NCBI GenBank assembly: GCA_037043235.1
Contig: JAWRVZ010000038.1
Coordinates: 2,319,001 to 2,383,000 of the forward strand
Source: Rhodeus uyekii
Taxonomy: Eukaryota; Chordata; Actinopteri; Cypriniformes; Acheilognathidae
Length of the DNA stretch: 64,000 nucleotides
Reading direction: 5' to 3'
Every line of letters starts with the position of its first letter. Position 1 is the first letter of the stretch. The notes under the pieces were generated by a model. That model had not been told where the DNA came from. It worked only from the letters and a program-made list of their open reading frames with translations, and did not search any database. Of this stretch, positions 43,999-55,173 are shown in pieces. The translations under genes were made by a program, and so were the position numbers.

Positions 43999-46633
43999 AC
44001 GTATATATGTGTATATATACGTACGTATATATACACATATATATACACGTACGTATATATACACATATATATACACATATATATACACATATATATACAC
44101 ATATATATACACATATATATACACATATATACACACATATATATACACACATATATACACACACATATATACACACATATATACACACATATATATATAC
44201 ATACATATACCGGTATATATATATTTACACAGATTATTTGTAGCATATTTTTTGTATGTTTATGTAGTGAAAATATATGTAAATATATGTAATATACAAT
44301 GAATGTATTTCATATCTTATATAAAATATTATCTAAGATTAAGTATCTTTTATTAAGTCTCAGACTTAATGAGAGTAACATCATATTAATATCAAATGAG
44401 TTCATATTAAATTAAAACCAAAAAACATCATTATGGATTTATTGTAAAATTATAGTCTGAGTAAACATTTGTCTTTTATATTCATTGCAATAAAATCTTT
44501 CTGATACATAATTGTATGATTTTTCAGGAAATTAAATTGTAACTATGTGAGAATGCTGCCACCTTCTGAACTTCTCGATGAAAAGCATTAAAGAAAGTGA
44601 TTGAAATCATATACTGTACCTTATTATACTTCCAAAGCAGTGTGTATCACGTACTTATATATAATAGCATGTCTATGTCATGAATTAAATTTAGTCATGC
44701 AGTCTCAAAGATTTTGTTTTAAATCCAAAGACGTCTTTTTAGACCCAGATAAGCATGATTAAAGTTTCCCTAATTATTAGTGGTTGTGTACATTGACATG
44801 TACAAGACTAATACAAGACTTGCTTTCCCTGAATCTGAGACTTATTTGTCTTGCTAAAATTCAACCCAGCTTTCTTTGATTGGAGTCATTTGCAATGCGT
44901 TGCATAACATTGGCATCAGTTTTGTGAAGTCCCAGCACAACCTTGAGCCTTTCTTGGCACAAACCTAATCTTCATACAGATTAGTCCTAAATGAAGTTGC
45001 AAGTTGGCCGTGCCACCAGAGGGCTTTCCACAAGTTAATTAACTTCTGCAAACGAGGGGAAAATCCATAGGAGATGTCAAGCGAGGTCAAACAGCGATTA
45101 TAATGGACATGAGATTGGGAATAAAATTTGTAAGCATGCCAAGTACCAAGTGCTTTTGACAAGTGTTTAGAGAAATCTGACGCAATGTGACACAAGGTCC
45201 CACCGCGGCTGGTGTTTTTTTTTTTTTTCTGGAAGCCTCCTGCTCCTTGGACCCTCTTTAAACTTATTTGTAGTTTGTCTGGGCAGCAGTACATACATGT
45301 CTGTGGTAACAGAGAGTCTTTTGAGTCAATCTGTTGGCCCTTGTGTTTGGACCTGAGGCCAGAATAAATTAAGAATGGGTTCCAGCGATCTATCTGATTC
45401 TAACCATCATGATTTGGGGGTCAAACCACTCATGTCTTAAACAGTTTGAACACTGCCAAACTGGCTGAAGAATAAAACCCTTGATTTTTTTTTTTCCCGT
45501 TCACACCGTTCCAGAATATATTTCTGGATTTTCTCATGCATATTATTAACTGATGTGTTCATTTATAAAGTTCATGAATATTGAAGGTCACTGTTCTGAA
45601 TTTGTTTAAATCAGCACAGCAGATAATATATGTTTGCTTGATCATAGAGAATGTACAAATGGGTCATATAGAAATATTTTAAATTGGCCAGGAGTTAAAC
45701 ACAATGTGTTTTTCATATTAAAATGTAGGTTCAATGTTTACACATTTGCTAGATACTTTTATCACTTAAAAGTTATGTAGGCATTTTAAATGTCTTATAA
45801 ACACTTTTGATCTGGTTGAAATTCTTTCCGTAATCCTATATGCAGTTATAGACAGAGAGTCACCGAGTGCTGCCAACAAACAGCAGCACCCTTTTACAGT
45901 TCCTCCTGAACCACATTGTCAACACGATCATTACCGAAATGAATTTGCTGCAGTCTGGTGGTACAACAAGTGCTCTTTTAGTTGTTTACGTTAGTTATTA
46001 TTGTTACGTTAGTTATTACGTTAGTTATTATTCTCTCCTATGCATGACTCAAAATATCACGTTAAAGAAACAATATCGAAAAGAGAGGAAAAAAAAGAAT
46101 GGGACAGAGCTTGTAATAAAACGAGAATCAACATTGGCTTGGCTTTTCTGAGATAGTGAGAACTGAGATTTGAAATGTAAAATCAAGAAGTAGATGGCAT
46201 TTTTGTTACTCAAAAGATGTGTAAGAAATTTTTTAACAGATAAATTCCCACGTGTAGCTCTTTAACATTAACAGAGTTAATTGTAAAACGTTTATATTGT
46301 GAAGGGTCATTTCATTACATGATGTGTGTAGCTGAAATTTATTTTTATTTTTTAAGGAAGTTATGTGTAACAACAGTAACGTTTTTAGCTAGTCAACTTG
46401 AGATCATTTCCATCTAAGACGGTTATATCACATAAACCTTGAATGTCTTATGAGATTTTTTTTAAATAAGTGAAAAAAACATATTCATCCGCACATTCAC
46501 ATAGAGCCAAAGATCTACCAAAACAACTGCCAAAACAATGCTCTTTCGTAAAAAGCAAGTGATTTTTATTATTATTATTTGTTCACTTTTTTTTTTATTT
46601 CATAAGTATTTAATCTCAAACTGAAAAATTAAC
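42977..46633. other. Intergenic region, middle part
   Basis: No gene recognised. Holds the TATACACA microsatellite, a tail-like AAGTCACTTTGAATAAAATG fragment at about 43807-43826, and a duplicated ACGTTAGTTATT unit at about 45990-46030. The remainder is plain AT-rich DNA. Confidence 0.6.
43968..44226. repeat. Compound TG/TATG/TATACACA microsatellite
   Basis: GT run, then GTAT units, then about fifteen TATATACACA-type units ending in TATATACATAC, with an internal alternation of TACGTACGTATA blocks (about 43998-44060). Open frames on both strands are artefacts of repeat periods without stops. Confidence 0.95.
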
Positions 46634-46706
46634 CGCCCAACGTGGGGCTCGAACCCACGACCCTGAGATTAAGAGTCTCATGCTCTACCGACTTAGCTAG
46701 CCGGGC
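46634..46706 (-). tRNA. tRNA-Lys (CTT)
   Basis: 73 nt. On the minus strand it begins GCCCGGCTAGC and ends GTTGGGCG. The 7-bp acceptor stem pairs GCCCGGC with GTTGGGC through a G-T pair. The anticodon arm is TGAGA-CTCTTAA-TCTCA, giving anticodon CTT. The T arm has GGTTCGAGCCC. The D arm reads AGCTAAGTCGGTAGAGC, with A where the usual internal promoter has C. A T run follows the 3' end (AAAAA on plus at 46625-46629), a suitable Pol III terminator. Confidence 0.96.
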
Positions 46707-47249
46707 TGCGTGAATAAGTACGGCCTCTAGGTCAATCGTTTGCGCCATTACCGAAGAGAAGAGATTTGAAAGTTTATCCGTTAAGAACAAACGCGAAATA
46801 ATGGTGTATTATTAATATTGGGGTAGATATTGGGGTAACACTTTTATATTTGCAGCTCTGTCACACGACAAAACATCACAATCTGCATTCGTCTAATTCT
46901 TGTCATCTTTGAAAACGAATTGTTTACAACAAGGCCGTTTACAAGGCAGAGTTTCCACATCTAACAACTTTTATTAAAGTTGACCGCAAAGCATTTACAC
47001 TTTTTAATTTAGTCACGTAAGACTTTAGAAAGCTTGTTTCCGCCACGAAAAAAACCCAGAAAAAACAGGACAGACCTACCCCAGGACAAACATCGCTTTG
47101 GGGCAATGTCCTGAACAGAGGGGAGAGAGGTCGCAATGCTCTTCTCTGCCGTTCTTACCACTCTTCATGCATAATATTAGGGCTTAGATCATATTTCTTC
47201 CATTTCCCATGATATGAAGTCCTTTGGTTTGTGGTTTGATAGTATCACC
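46707..47249. other. Spacer between divergent tRNA genes
   Basis: No gene seen. A 65-codon frame on the minus strand (46939-47136) has no recognisable family. It contains the 5' flanks of both tRNA genes. Confidence 0.6.
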
Positions 47250-47255
47250 GTCTCT

Positions 47256-47306
<51 letters not shown>

Positions 47307-47323
47307 GAGCCCACCCAGGGACG
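47250..47323 (+). tRNA. tRNA-Asn (GTT)
   Basis: 74 nt. Begins GTCTCTGTGGCGCAATCGG and ends CAGGGACG; the acceptor stem GTCTCTG/CAGGGAC has one G-T pair. The anticodon arm TCGGC-TGTTAAC-CGAAA gives anticodon GTT. The T arm is GGTGGTTCGAGCCCACC. A six-T terminator follows at 47330-47335. It lies 543 bp from the tRNA-Lys gene and points away from it. Confidence 0.97.
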
Positions 47324-47690
47324 CATACCTTTTTTGAATTGAATTGCGAGAAATTGTACAGCACATCCCAATTAAGAGTAGCTCAGTCAGTTTACTTTAT
47401 GCATGGGGGAAGTGACCTTATTAAGCACACCCACATCTATGTTTTCTTATAGATACTGAAACAGACTTCAATTAACAGTACTATTAAATCAAATATTTCC
47501 TCATTTGAACATGTGAACATGTGAACATCATTAACTGGTAAACTGGTTTTTACTTGACTTTTTAGCATTAAATGTCTTAAGGCTTATAAAGAATGTGCTC
47601 CAAATGCAGTACCATCCAGCACCATCCCATATTTTAGTCCCTTATAGTCCTTACAATTAAATTGTTTCTGTCGTGGCAAATCAGCTGTCT

Positions 47691-47970
47691 AAGTATTTGT
47701 GATTCTAATGTTAGAGGTATGTTTTAAAAATGTAGTCGTGGTATTGTTATAGTAATTTTGTAATGTTGTCAATATCCAGTTTGTCTCCTTTCAGTTTTAC
47801 ATATTCAATCTCAAGAATTTTCTGCTCATAACTCTAAAGGCATGTCATTATATTCCTCCAAACTGGGTGGAGGTTCTGTTGCGAACCCAGAGGCTCTAGA
47901 AATGATTTAGTGCAACCTTAAAATGGACATAAGCCTTGAACTTTGACCAATATACAAAACATTTAAAAAT
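47691..47970 (+). repeat. First copy of a dispersed duplication
   Basis: Shares a block of about 280 bp with 49697-49976, including ATTCTAATGTTAGAGGTATG, CCTCCAAACTGGGTGGAGGT and AACCTTAAAATGGACATAAG. Only scattered mismatches separate the copies. Offset about 2006 bp. Confidence 0.85.
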
Positions 47971-48227
47971 GCTGTTTGGTGACTTGCTGTATTATCTGTG
48001 TCAGGAATCACATGGCAACATGAAATTAAAGTCAAAGTTGCGATATATTTGTACCCTACGTAATCTACGTCATCCCTCCCTGCTCCCCCTCCTCTAAAAT
48101 TTTATTTTATATCACAGGAATCCTTATATACTATAATTTTCTCTGTGTGTGTGTGTGTCTCTATAGCAATTAAAAAATGTTTTTTTCCATTGTTATTAGC
48201 ACTAATAAGTAAGTCTTTTAGAGGGCC

Positions 48228-48345
48228 AGAACGGATTAATTTTTTCTGTTATTTCTTATGGGAAAAAAATTATTCGAGATACGAGCAACTCGAGTTACGA
48301 GCTCTGTCCTGGAATGAATTATGCTCGTATCTCAAGGTATTACTG
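48228..48345. mobile_element. Truncated 3' end of a mariner-type element
   Basis: Contains CGAGATACGAGCAACTCGAG and ends in CTCAAGGTATTACTG then TA, matching the 3' end of the element at 6826-7384 in layout (TTCTTATGGG, then ACGAGC repeats, then GGTATTACTG). No partner 5' end is visible nearby. Confidence 0.7.
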
Positions 48346-48799
48346 TATATTCACATACTGCTCCAGTTGAGAGTTTCGATCTTATCTGTTCACCACTGAA
48401 ATCATTTACTGTAAATCATCTGCTCTCTGCCATAACTGATGCTTACCAGTCCCTGTGTTTGTAAGTACAAGGACTGGCATGAGTTTATAGTGTTTATAGT
48501 TTACGTATAAAAGAGTGATAGAGCGAGATAGTGATCTCAGGTGAATTTCAGTTCTAGGATTAAAAAAAATTGATGGTTATGACGGTCCCACTTTGAATGT
48601 ATAATTCTCTAATCTGCTCTGTTATTGTGTCTCTAGACCGGAGCAGATTGTACACGCACTGTGGCGTTCGTGTGACACTAACATGAAACCAGACTTCATT
48701 CACCCCAATGGAAAGCATAATTTAACGCGGGGGACTTTAACGCTTTATTTTTTTACCCATCATTTCACCATAGCTATATATAGTTTCCTGTACCTCAAA

Positions 48800-48905
48800 C
48801 AGTAGCGCGTGGCTCTTGCTAACGCCAAGGTCATGGGTTTGATTCCCAGGGAACGCAAGAACTGATTACAATGTTAATGTAGATCTTGAATGCAGTAAAT
48901 GCATC
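48800..48905 (+). mobile_element. Partial tRNA-derived SINE
   Basis: Plus-orientation copy: AACGCCAAGGTCATGGGTTT then GATTCCCAGGGAACGCAAGA and a short AATGCAGTAAATGCATC tail. The tail is shortened. Confidence 0.6.
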
Positions 48906-49696
48906 ACACCCCATCTTCCAGTCTAAAGGAATAGAGCTCATGAATGGTTAATGCTGATTAACGCAGATACTTCAACAAGAAGATACTTCACCAGTGAGAA
49001 ACCTTTTGGGACACCCATTTCTCCAACCTTCTTCTACACCTGGCTTGCCTTTAGCTCTATTTTTAGATGTACACTCGCGGTCTTCCCTTCAGGGGAATTC
49101 CCACCGCCATTTTGAAGTGCATTCAACTTTAAGTTAACTTAACTTGTAGCTACCTTAACCTGGCTTTTTTTCACATAGTTTTTTGTTTGTGTAATTTATT
49201 TTTACATTTAATATAAATATATTTCATTTTGTTTATATTTAATTTAATCAGTTTAAACACATTGCAAAGATTCCAACAGTAATGGACACTCGTGCAACGT
49301 AAGCAATGACATCAATCGGAGTGAATGAGACAGAGGGAAGTAAGCAAGAGAAGCCCAGAATTTTTTTATTACAAAACAACCCCATCTCCTTTTCACAGCC
49401 TCTCTTGCATACTTCCCATGGCACTGCTCTGAATAAGGTCTATTTGTGTTTATAGATTTGTTACATGCTCGCTTCAGAACTGCTGTATTTTTTCTCTTTG
49501 CTTAGTTTTTTTTTTTTTGGTTTATGCAATTACTGCAATTAATTTGTATAATTTACTTTTGCCATGAACTCCGATGCTGACATGGCATTAAATAAAACCA
49601 TTCAATACATGTTCGCTTCAGAGGGTTGGTCTAAATAGAATAACTATGATGACAAAGAAACATCAAAAAAGGAGAGTAATTTAGTATGCATACCTA

Positions 49697-49976
49697 AAGT
49701 ATTTGAGATTCTAATGTTAGAGGTATGTTTTAAAAATATAGTCGTGGTATTGTTATAGTAATTTTGTAATGTTGTCAATATCCAGTTTGTCTCCTTTCAG
49801 TTTTACATATTCAAACTCAATAATTTTCTGCTCATAACTCTAAAGGCATGTCATTATATTCCTCCAAACTGGGTGGAGGTTCTGTTGCGAACCCAGAGGC
49901 TCTAGAAATGATTTAGTGCAACCTTAAAATGGACATAAGCCTTGAACTTTGACCAATATACAAAACATTTAAAAAT
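49697..49976 (+). repeat. Second copy of the dispersed duplication
   Basis: Partner of 47691-47970. Its ACCTTAAAATGGACATAAGC end is also repeated in inverse orientation at about 50112-50154, making a potential 230-bp hairpin. Confidence 0.85.
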
Positions 49977-51340
49977 GTTTAAAACATTTAAAACATGATA
50001 TTAAAGTCAAGCACTTGTTCACAAATGCTTTGTGTTTTTCTTTGGATTGTTCTTTATATTGGACTTGATATTGAACTTTCATGCATTAAGCATTTTTAAA
50101 TACCTTTATTGCTCAAGGTCCGAGGCTTATGTCCATTTTAAGGTCAGCTTTATGTGATCATTTTAAATCCAACTACTTTTTTTCTTCTTCTGGGCATATC
50201 AAAAGTAGTTTGAAAACCTTATATTTGTTCATTTTAGGGTTATAGGTAACTGAGACTAAATCTAAAAGTCAATTCTCAATAAGTCAAAAAATAGAAAGGC
50301 ATCCCTTTGTGTCTTGTTTTGAACTTTTCTCAAAGGTTTAAAACTGTAGATGTCTAACCTTCTCGGGTCATTGTTTACCCATAAATTCATACATAAGAAT
50401 TGTTCTTTCAGATAGTTTTCTCACTTCCTGTCATTTCCACATTTGTGCAACATGTAGTTCCACATTTTATTTCTTTGTTTTGTTTTAATGGTGTGCATCT
50501 CAAAACAAAACAACTCAGAGATTTATTGTAAGATATGTCAAGTTGTTTTTGAAACACTTTCGATCTTATCTGTTCACCACTGACATCATTTACTGTAAAT
50601 CATCTGCTCTCTGCTATAGCTGATGCTTATCAGTGGTTGTGTTTGTAAGTACAAGGATGGCATGAGTTTATAGTGTTTATAGTTTAAGTATAAAAGAGCG
50701 ATGGAACGTTTCAGTTCCTGGTTTACCTGGGATCAACCTTTGTAAGACCCTTAACCTTTACCAAAAAAACAACAACCGATGGTTACGACAGTCTTCTCTG
50801 TTTTACAAATGAAACATTTACAACTGCTTTATGGAGATCAGTAGCTAACCATGTTTTTCCAGCAGAATGCAATAAAGTTTTAAACAGAATTCTGCTTTTC
50901 AGACCTGTACTGTATATATCTTGAATGACACAAAAGGAAAATGCAGTAGTTATTGTCTGTAAACAGTTTTGCTTACAGTAAAAGCAAAGATTATTTCTCA
51001 AACATAAAAGGTTAACGGAGAGATTTTCAGACGTTTGATGCCAAGGACGCTAAAATTTGTTCCAGCTATATATTTTTATAGAAAACTTGTTTACAATGAG
51101 AGAAATATATTAAGTGTAATATAAAGATGAGGGGAAACACTGGACAAATGGCCAGTCCACCACAGAAAGACAACACATTGTTTCTGGAATTAAATAATTG
51201 CCTTTTTTATTGTATTCAAGTCAATTAAAATATCTGTTATCAATTATATCAATTAAGTTGAGCTTGTATTTTATTTTTGTATAATGCTGGACAGTATAAA
51301 CCTGAAAGAAATCTGAACAAAAGTGTATTAAAAAAAAAAG

Positions 51341-51346
51341 TTTATT
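51341..51346 (-). terminator. tifa polyadenylation signal
   Basis: TTTATT on plus gives AATAAA on minus, about 395 nt after the tifa stop. It is a sensible 3' UTR length, but use is inferred from position only. Confidence 0.5.
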
Positions 51347-51739
51347 CCATTATATAACATGCAAGTAGTTTATGAATAACCCTTCATCGTAATTTCACAT
51401 TTAGTTTGTGATTCACATTTTTATCAAGTAACAGTCAAAACAATATAATAAAGAACATTATATAATATAAAAATGCTGTAGCAATAAACACTTCACAATA
51501 ATGAAGAAGAGTACAAAGTGAATTTTGAGCGAGCATGTGTCAAATATTCAGTAAAATGTATGTGCCTGAGGTAATCAGGCAACAAAACTGTTTGGTGGCA
51601 TTCTGGAAAAAATCATAACAATGTTTGCAATGTCACTTACATCATAAACTACAGTTGTAATGTCTGTTACATTTGAGATGCATTTTAATACAGTGTATCA
51701 GTGACGATGATGATATGCAGAGCAAGGTCTGGAAAATAT

Positions 51740-52321
51740 CTACACTAGGACAGCTGTCTCATCTGACTCCAGTGGCTCTTGGCTTGCAGGTCCTCCATTC
51801 TCAAGGCTTCTCAACGGCAAACCGGTGTCCATAACAGGTGGGCTGCATGGCACATCTATGCCCAATTCCTGTGAAGGGGATGTATTGCAAATTTCAAACA
51901 AGACTTCAAATTTATTCTCTGAATCTCCAGACTCTTGCCAAATCAGGAGTTCATATCTTCCGAAGCGGAGGAGCACCCTGTCATTGAGCTCCGCTCTTTC
52001 GAGGTATCTCAGTTCAGACCCACCGACCACGAGTTTGACCTTCTGGCTCATGTTCTGGATCATGAAGCTCATGAAAGATTTGCCGGCTTTCCTGTACGCC
52101 TGTATGGAGAGCTGTTTTCTGGAGACAGTGGTGTCATTTAGGACAAAGATGCAGGTTTCTCCATCACGGCCAAGCCTCAGTGGGTCTTCAGCGTCCATTA
52201 CATAGGGTTGATTTAGCGGCAGGTTTTGGAAGAGCGGACGACTGGCTTGATTAGGGTGGTAGAGATGGACATGAAGACACGTGAGCAGTTCTTCAGTTTC
52301 CAGTTTGCTATTGACATTCAT
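51740..52321 (-). CDS. tifa: TIFA, TRAF-interacting protein with FHA domain
   Basis: Cytosolic adaptor of innate immunity. In mammals, ALPK1 activated by bacterial ADP-heptose phosphorylates TIFA on Thr9; the FHA domain of another TIFA binds it, and oligomers recruit TRAF6 to switch on NF-kappaB. Seen: 193 residues from MNVNSKLETEE, which places a threonine exactly at position 9. The FHA signature runs from about residue 48 (LGRDGETC, Gly51-Arg52) to TVSRKQLS (Ser67-Arg68). The C-terminus carries PLESDE (183-188), fitting the TRAF6-binding P-x-E-x-x-acidic pattern. An in-frame ATG 26 codons upstream is excluded because a splice acceptor (cttag at 52387-52391) falls between, and the downstream start restores Thr9. 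Single coding exon, as in mammals. Divergent from the rbm4 gene. Confidence 0.95.
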   Translation of the reverse strand: MNVNSKLETEELLTCLHVHLYHPNQASRPLFQNLPLNQPYVMDAEDPLRLGRDGETCIFVLNDTTVSRKQLSIQAYRKAGKSFMSFMIQNMSQKVKLVVGGSELRYLERAELNDRVLLRFGRYELLIWQESGDSENKFEVLFEICNTSPSQELGIDVPCSPPVMDTGLPLRSLENGGPASQEPLESDETAVLV

Positions 52322-52386
52322 TCTGGGAGACAGTTGGAGCCGAAAGAGTATCCGTATGGTTAAATTCCCCAGCTGATAGTTAAGAT

Positions 52387-52526
52387 CTAAGAAAAACAAA
52401 ACAACCCATGGGTTAGTTCACTAAGCAACAGTTGGGAATATTATGAACTAAAGTGAGGGTTAACCGATTCATAGCACAAGCAACACTTTAACTCTAAAGT
52501 AAATATCTAAAGTAAAGGCCGCTCAC
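52387..52526 (-). other. tifa: tifa 5' UTR intron and non-coding exon boundary
   Basis: On minus, CTGAAG|gtgagc ends a non-coding exon at 52527, and a pyrimidine tract TTTTGTTTTTCTTAG precedes the coding exon at 52386. The resulting 140-bp intron is short but well formed. The upstream exon start is not placed; it lies somewhere beyond 52560. Confidence 0.7.
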
Positions 52527-52559
52527 CTTCAGAAGCCGATGCAACGATCACCAACTAAC

Positions 52560-54463
52560 GGGCAGAATGATGATGAAAACAAAGAGGGAATTTGCTATGA
52601 GGCGCTTGAAATCCAACACCCCTTTCAACTTAGAACACGTGACTCACAAAAACCCCAGAGTTGCGTAACTGATTTCTATGCTTTCGCTATCTCTTGCAAT
52701 GTTTTAAAATGAAAAAATGTCCCATGATTTCCCTGGAGACGCTAAGCTCGCTTTATTAGCGTTACGATGAAAAATAACAATTGAGTTGAATAAAGTTGGT
52801 GGCTTAAAGCTTAAAAGTGCTAAGACTTAAACACGACCGAAAAGTATCAGTCACTCCCAAAACAAAACCTTATGACAAATCCATAAAACCACAAGGAAAG
52901 GAAGCTGACGAGACTCGAAGACGCTTTTCCAGGAAGAGCGTATCGATTGCATAGTTTCGTCACAACAAAATAACGCTCTTTTTGAGTAATAAATAACTTT
53001 TAGAAAAGCAGTCCCAAAGACACGTTATGATAACTGCTCTTACTTTACATATCATATACTGAAATGTTTGATTAATATGAGCTTTTATTAAAGCCTAGTG
53101 TCCTAGTGTCAAATCAATGATTAGCATATCAAATCAATGTTTTTCTGTATTTTGATTGAACTTCTCACACCTTTATTTATATCTGATTAAAGCAATATTG
53201 ATTTAAATACTCCTTAACATCAGGCATGTTTTTGTGGTGAACACTGACCAATCAGAGAAGCAGACGGATGTGGAAAGACTTGTTTGAGTGGTATGAAAAT
53301 GTATTGTTTTGGAGACTTCTCTTGTAAAATAATAATTAAAAAATTCCTGAGATCTTTTTGTGACTCTATTGCTCTTTAAAAAAAAAGTATTATTCCCAGA
53401 CTGCTACTATGAGGGTAGGGGGCAGTCTTGGCCCAATGGTTAGAGAGAGTCCGACTAGAAAACCAAAGGTTTGATTTTCAGAACCAGCAGAAAATGATTG
53501 AGGTGCCCTTGAGCAAATGCAGAGGACAATTTTTGTGTATGGGTTACCCTACCTGGCCTTCACATGTCGGCTTAAACAAAAAAAGTAGCTTGTCTACTAG
53601 AAAGGCTACACTGTTGACTACTGGTTTGCGTCGATTCCCTAAGATTTGAATATAATTCACTTGAAGGATGTAAAAAAAATGAATCAGTGAATATTCATTT
53701 TAGAACATAATACTCACATACACTGTACTTAATAAAAAAGGTCAATGATTTAATTCTGCTAATGTCTGACTGTTTAGGTTAATAGCGACACCACTTGGCG
53801 TTTCAGAGAAGACCAGACACCAAGTGGAGCACAATGCTGTTCTTGAACATTATTTCAATACAAAGTCCAAAAAAACACAGGACAGGTAACGTGTTCTCCT
53901 CTCACTTAACATATCACTCTGAACTTCAGATCTCATCCGATTTAAAGTGTCCCGTGCTCATGGGGGAGCATCACTGTTTAAGACGTCATTTAAGGCAACT
54001 TCACGTCACTTATATGTTCCTGCATTAAATGCTGCCATTCCTCTGATTAACTGACCCCACTCCACTCAATATCAACTGCGTTGTATAGAAATGTGTGCAC
54101 GTTATTTCTTTTGTCCAATAAAGTTACCACATTTGATTTCCCTCTAGTCTCTGTTATGCTATGCAGTATTTGAATATAAACTTCATTCCTTGTAGACTGT
54201 TGTAGGTGTTAAAATATAGCAATAATTTAATTTAAATTAATTAACCATAGGCATACAAACCGATAAATAATGCATTCAACACATATACACTAAACGAAGA
54301 AATATAATCCATTAAAAACTGTTGTTTTCATTTTCCGCAGATAGATACAGTATTCTAGCTCGTCGTTCTCCGCGTGATCCACATCCTTACATTTGATTGG
54401 TTTATTCAGTCGTGTGGGCGGGGCTAAGAAGGTATATTACTGAATGGCCCACCCTGTTCCTCA
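52560..54463. promoter_or_regulatory. Divergent intergenic region between tifa and rbm4.3-like
   Basis: Carries both 5' flanks and a SINE (53418-53600). GC box GGGCGGGGC at 54416-54424 lies about 40 bp before the probable first exon of the rbm4.3-like gene. No TATA box was recognised on that side. 53700-54350 has no identified element. Confidence 0.5.
53418..53600 (+). mobile_element. tRNA-derived SINE between tifa and rbm4
   Basis: Reads CAGTCTTGGCCCAATGGTTA (A-box-like), AGAGTCCGACTAG, AACCAAAGGTTTGATTTTC (diverged B box), then GAGGTGCCCTTGAGCAAATG, a layout common in cyprinid SINEs of the HAmo/HE1 kind. It lies in the divergent tifa-rbm4 intergenic region. Confidence 0.65.
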
Positions 54464-54482
54464 TTGTGGTGCGAAACGGGCG
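54450..54482 (+). other. rbm4.3: Non-coding first exon of rbm4.3-like gene (3' boundary)
   Basis: CGAAACGGGCG|gtgagt is a strong splice donor at 54482/54483, downstream of a GC box. The start site is not placed. Acceptors for exon 2 are at 55142 (attacag) and 55152 (tttcag), ten bases apart, so two 5' UTR forms are possible. Confidence 0.65.
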
Positions 54483-55173
54483 GTGAGTATTTTTCGTCGT
54501 GTTTTTGACCTTTACAAAGTCAATTTTAGGTTTTATGTTAACACGCGGTATTACTTCATTTTAGATGTCGATAGCGTTTATATGGTGTGTAGAAACTCTG
54601 GGAATTGGTAACATGTAAAAGTCTTACTTATCTCGGCTCTTAACGACCGCTCGGCTGCTAAGCTAACGCTGTTAGCGTATTCAAACGTAGCAGCAGATAT
54701 AAGGTTTTCTCTTTGCTCGCCGAGCACGTAAGTCGACGATTATTTGCTGTATTCATATTATCACGACTGTTAGTGTTTTTACGAACATTTGTATATCAAA
54801 GAACGTGCCGTAATTTAACGGTTTGTTTAGACTTGCTAGTCAGTTAGCATTAAGTAATCACACGAGGCCGTGGCCTATTTAATGTGAGTATTTGTCGTGT
54901 TACGAAAATGTATTTTTTTAAACTTTACTACGTAACGATTTTCTTTGTCTTGTCTATATTTGCATATGTGTAGGGGAAAACATCTGAAGTATTTGCATAA
55001 ACTGGTTTTACTTGATTGGCTTCTCGTGAAGTCCGTGGTTTCGATTTTCGCTTCATTCTTACGCGTTAATTCTTAAACCATTGCCCATTACATAACTTTG
55101 TTTTGCGTTGCGGGTAAGTCATTGCAATGTATTTTATTACAGTGTGTTTCAGGGTCTGCATACCACAGCAAAG

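Larger units (their letters stand above)
47324..51340. other. Intergenic region between tRNA-Asn and tifa
   Basis: No gene recognised. Contains a diverged duplication (47691-47970 with 49697-49976; 48373-48535 with 50555-50705), a mariner-type 3' fragment, a partial SINE and a GT run at about 48143-48158. 49000-49680 and 50720-51300 are unique AT-rich DNA. Confidence 0.6.

Noticed and set aside
43858..44302. Several frames of 86-141 residues rich in Tyr, Ile, Cys and Val
   Set aside because: All are translations of the TATACACA microsatellite on both strands.
47184..47366. 60-residue minus-strand frame containing GGLEPPTFRLTAERANR
   Set aside because: It is the antisense translation of the tRNA-Asn gene, a well-known annotation artefact.
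51825..52205. 126-residue plus-strand frame inside tifa
   Set aside because: Antisense shadow of the FHA-domain coding sequence.
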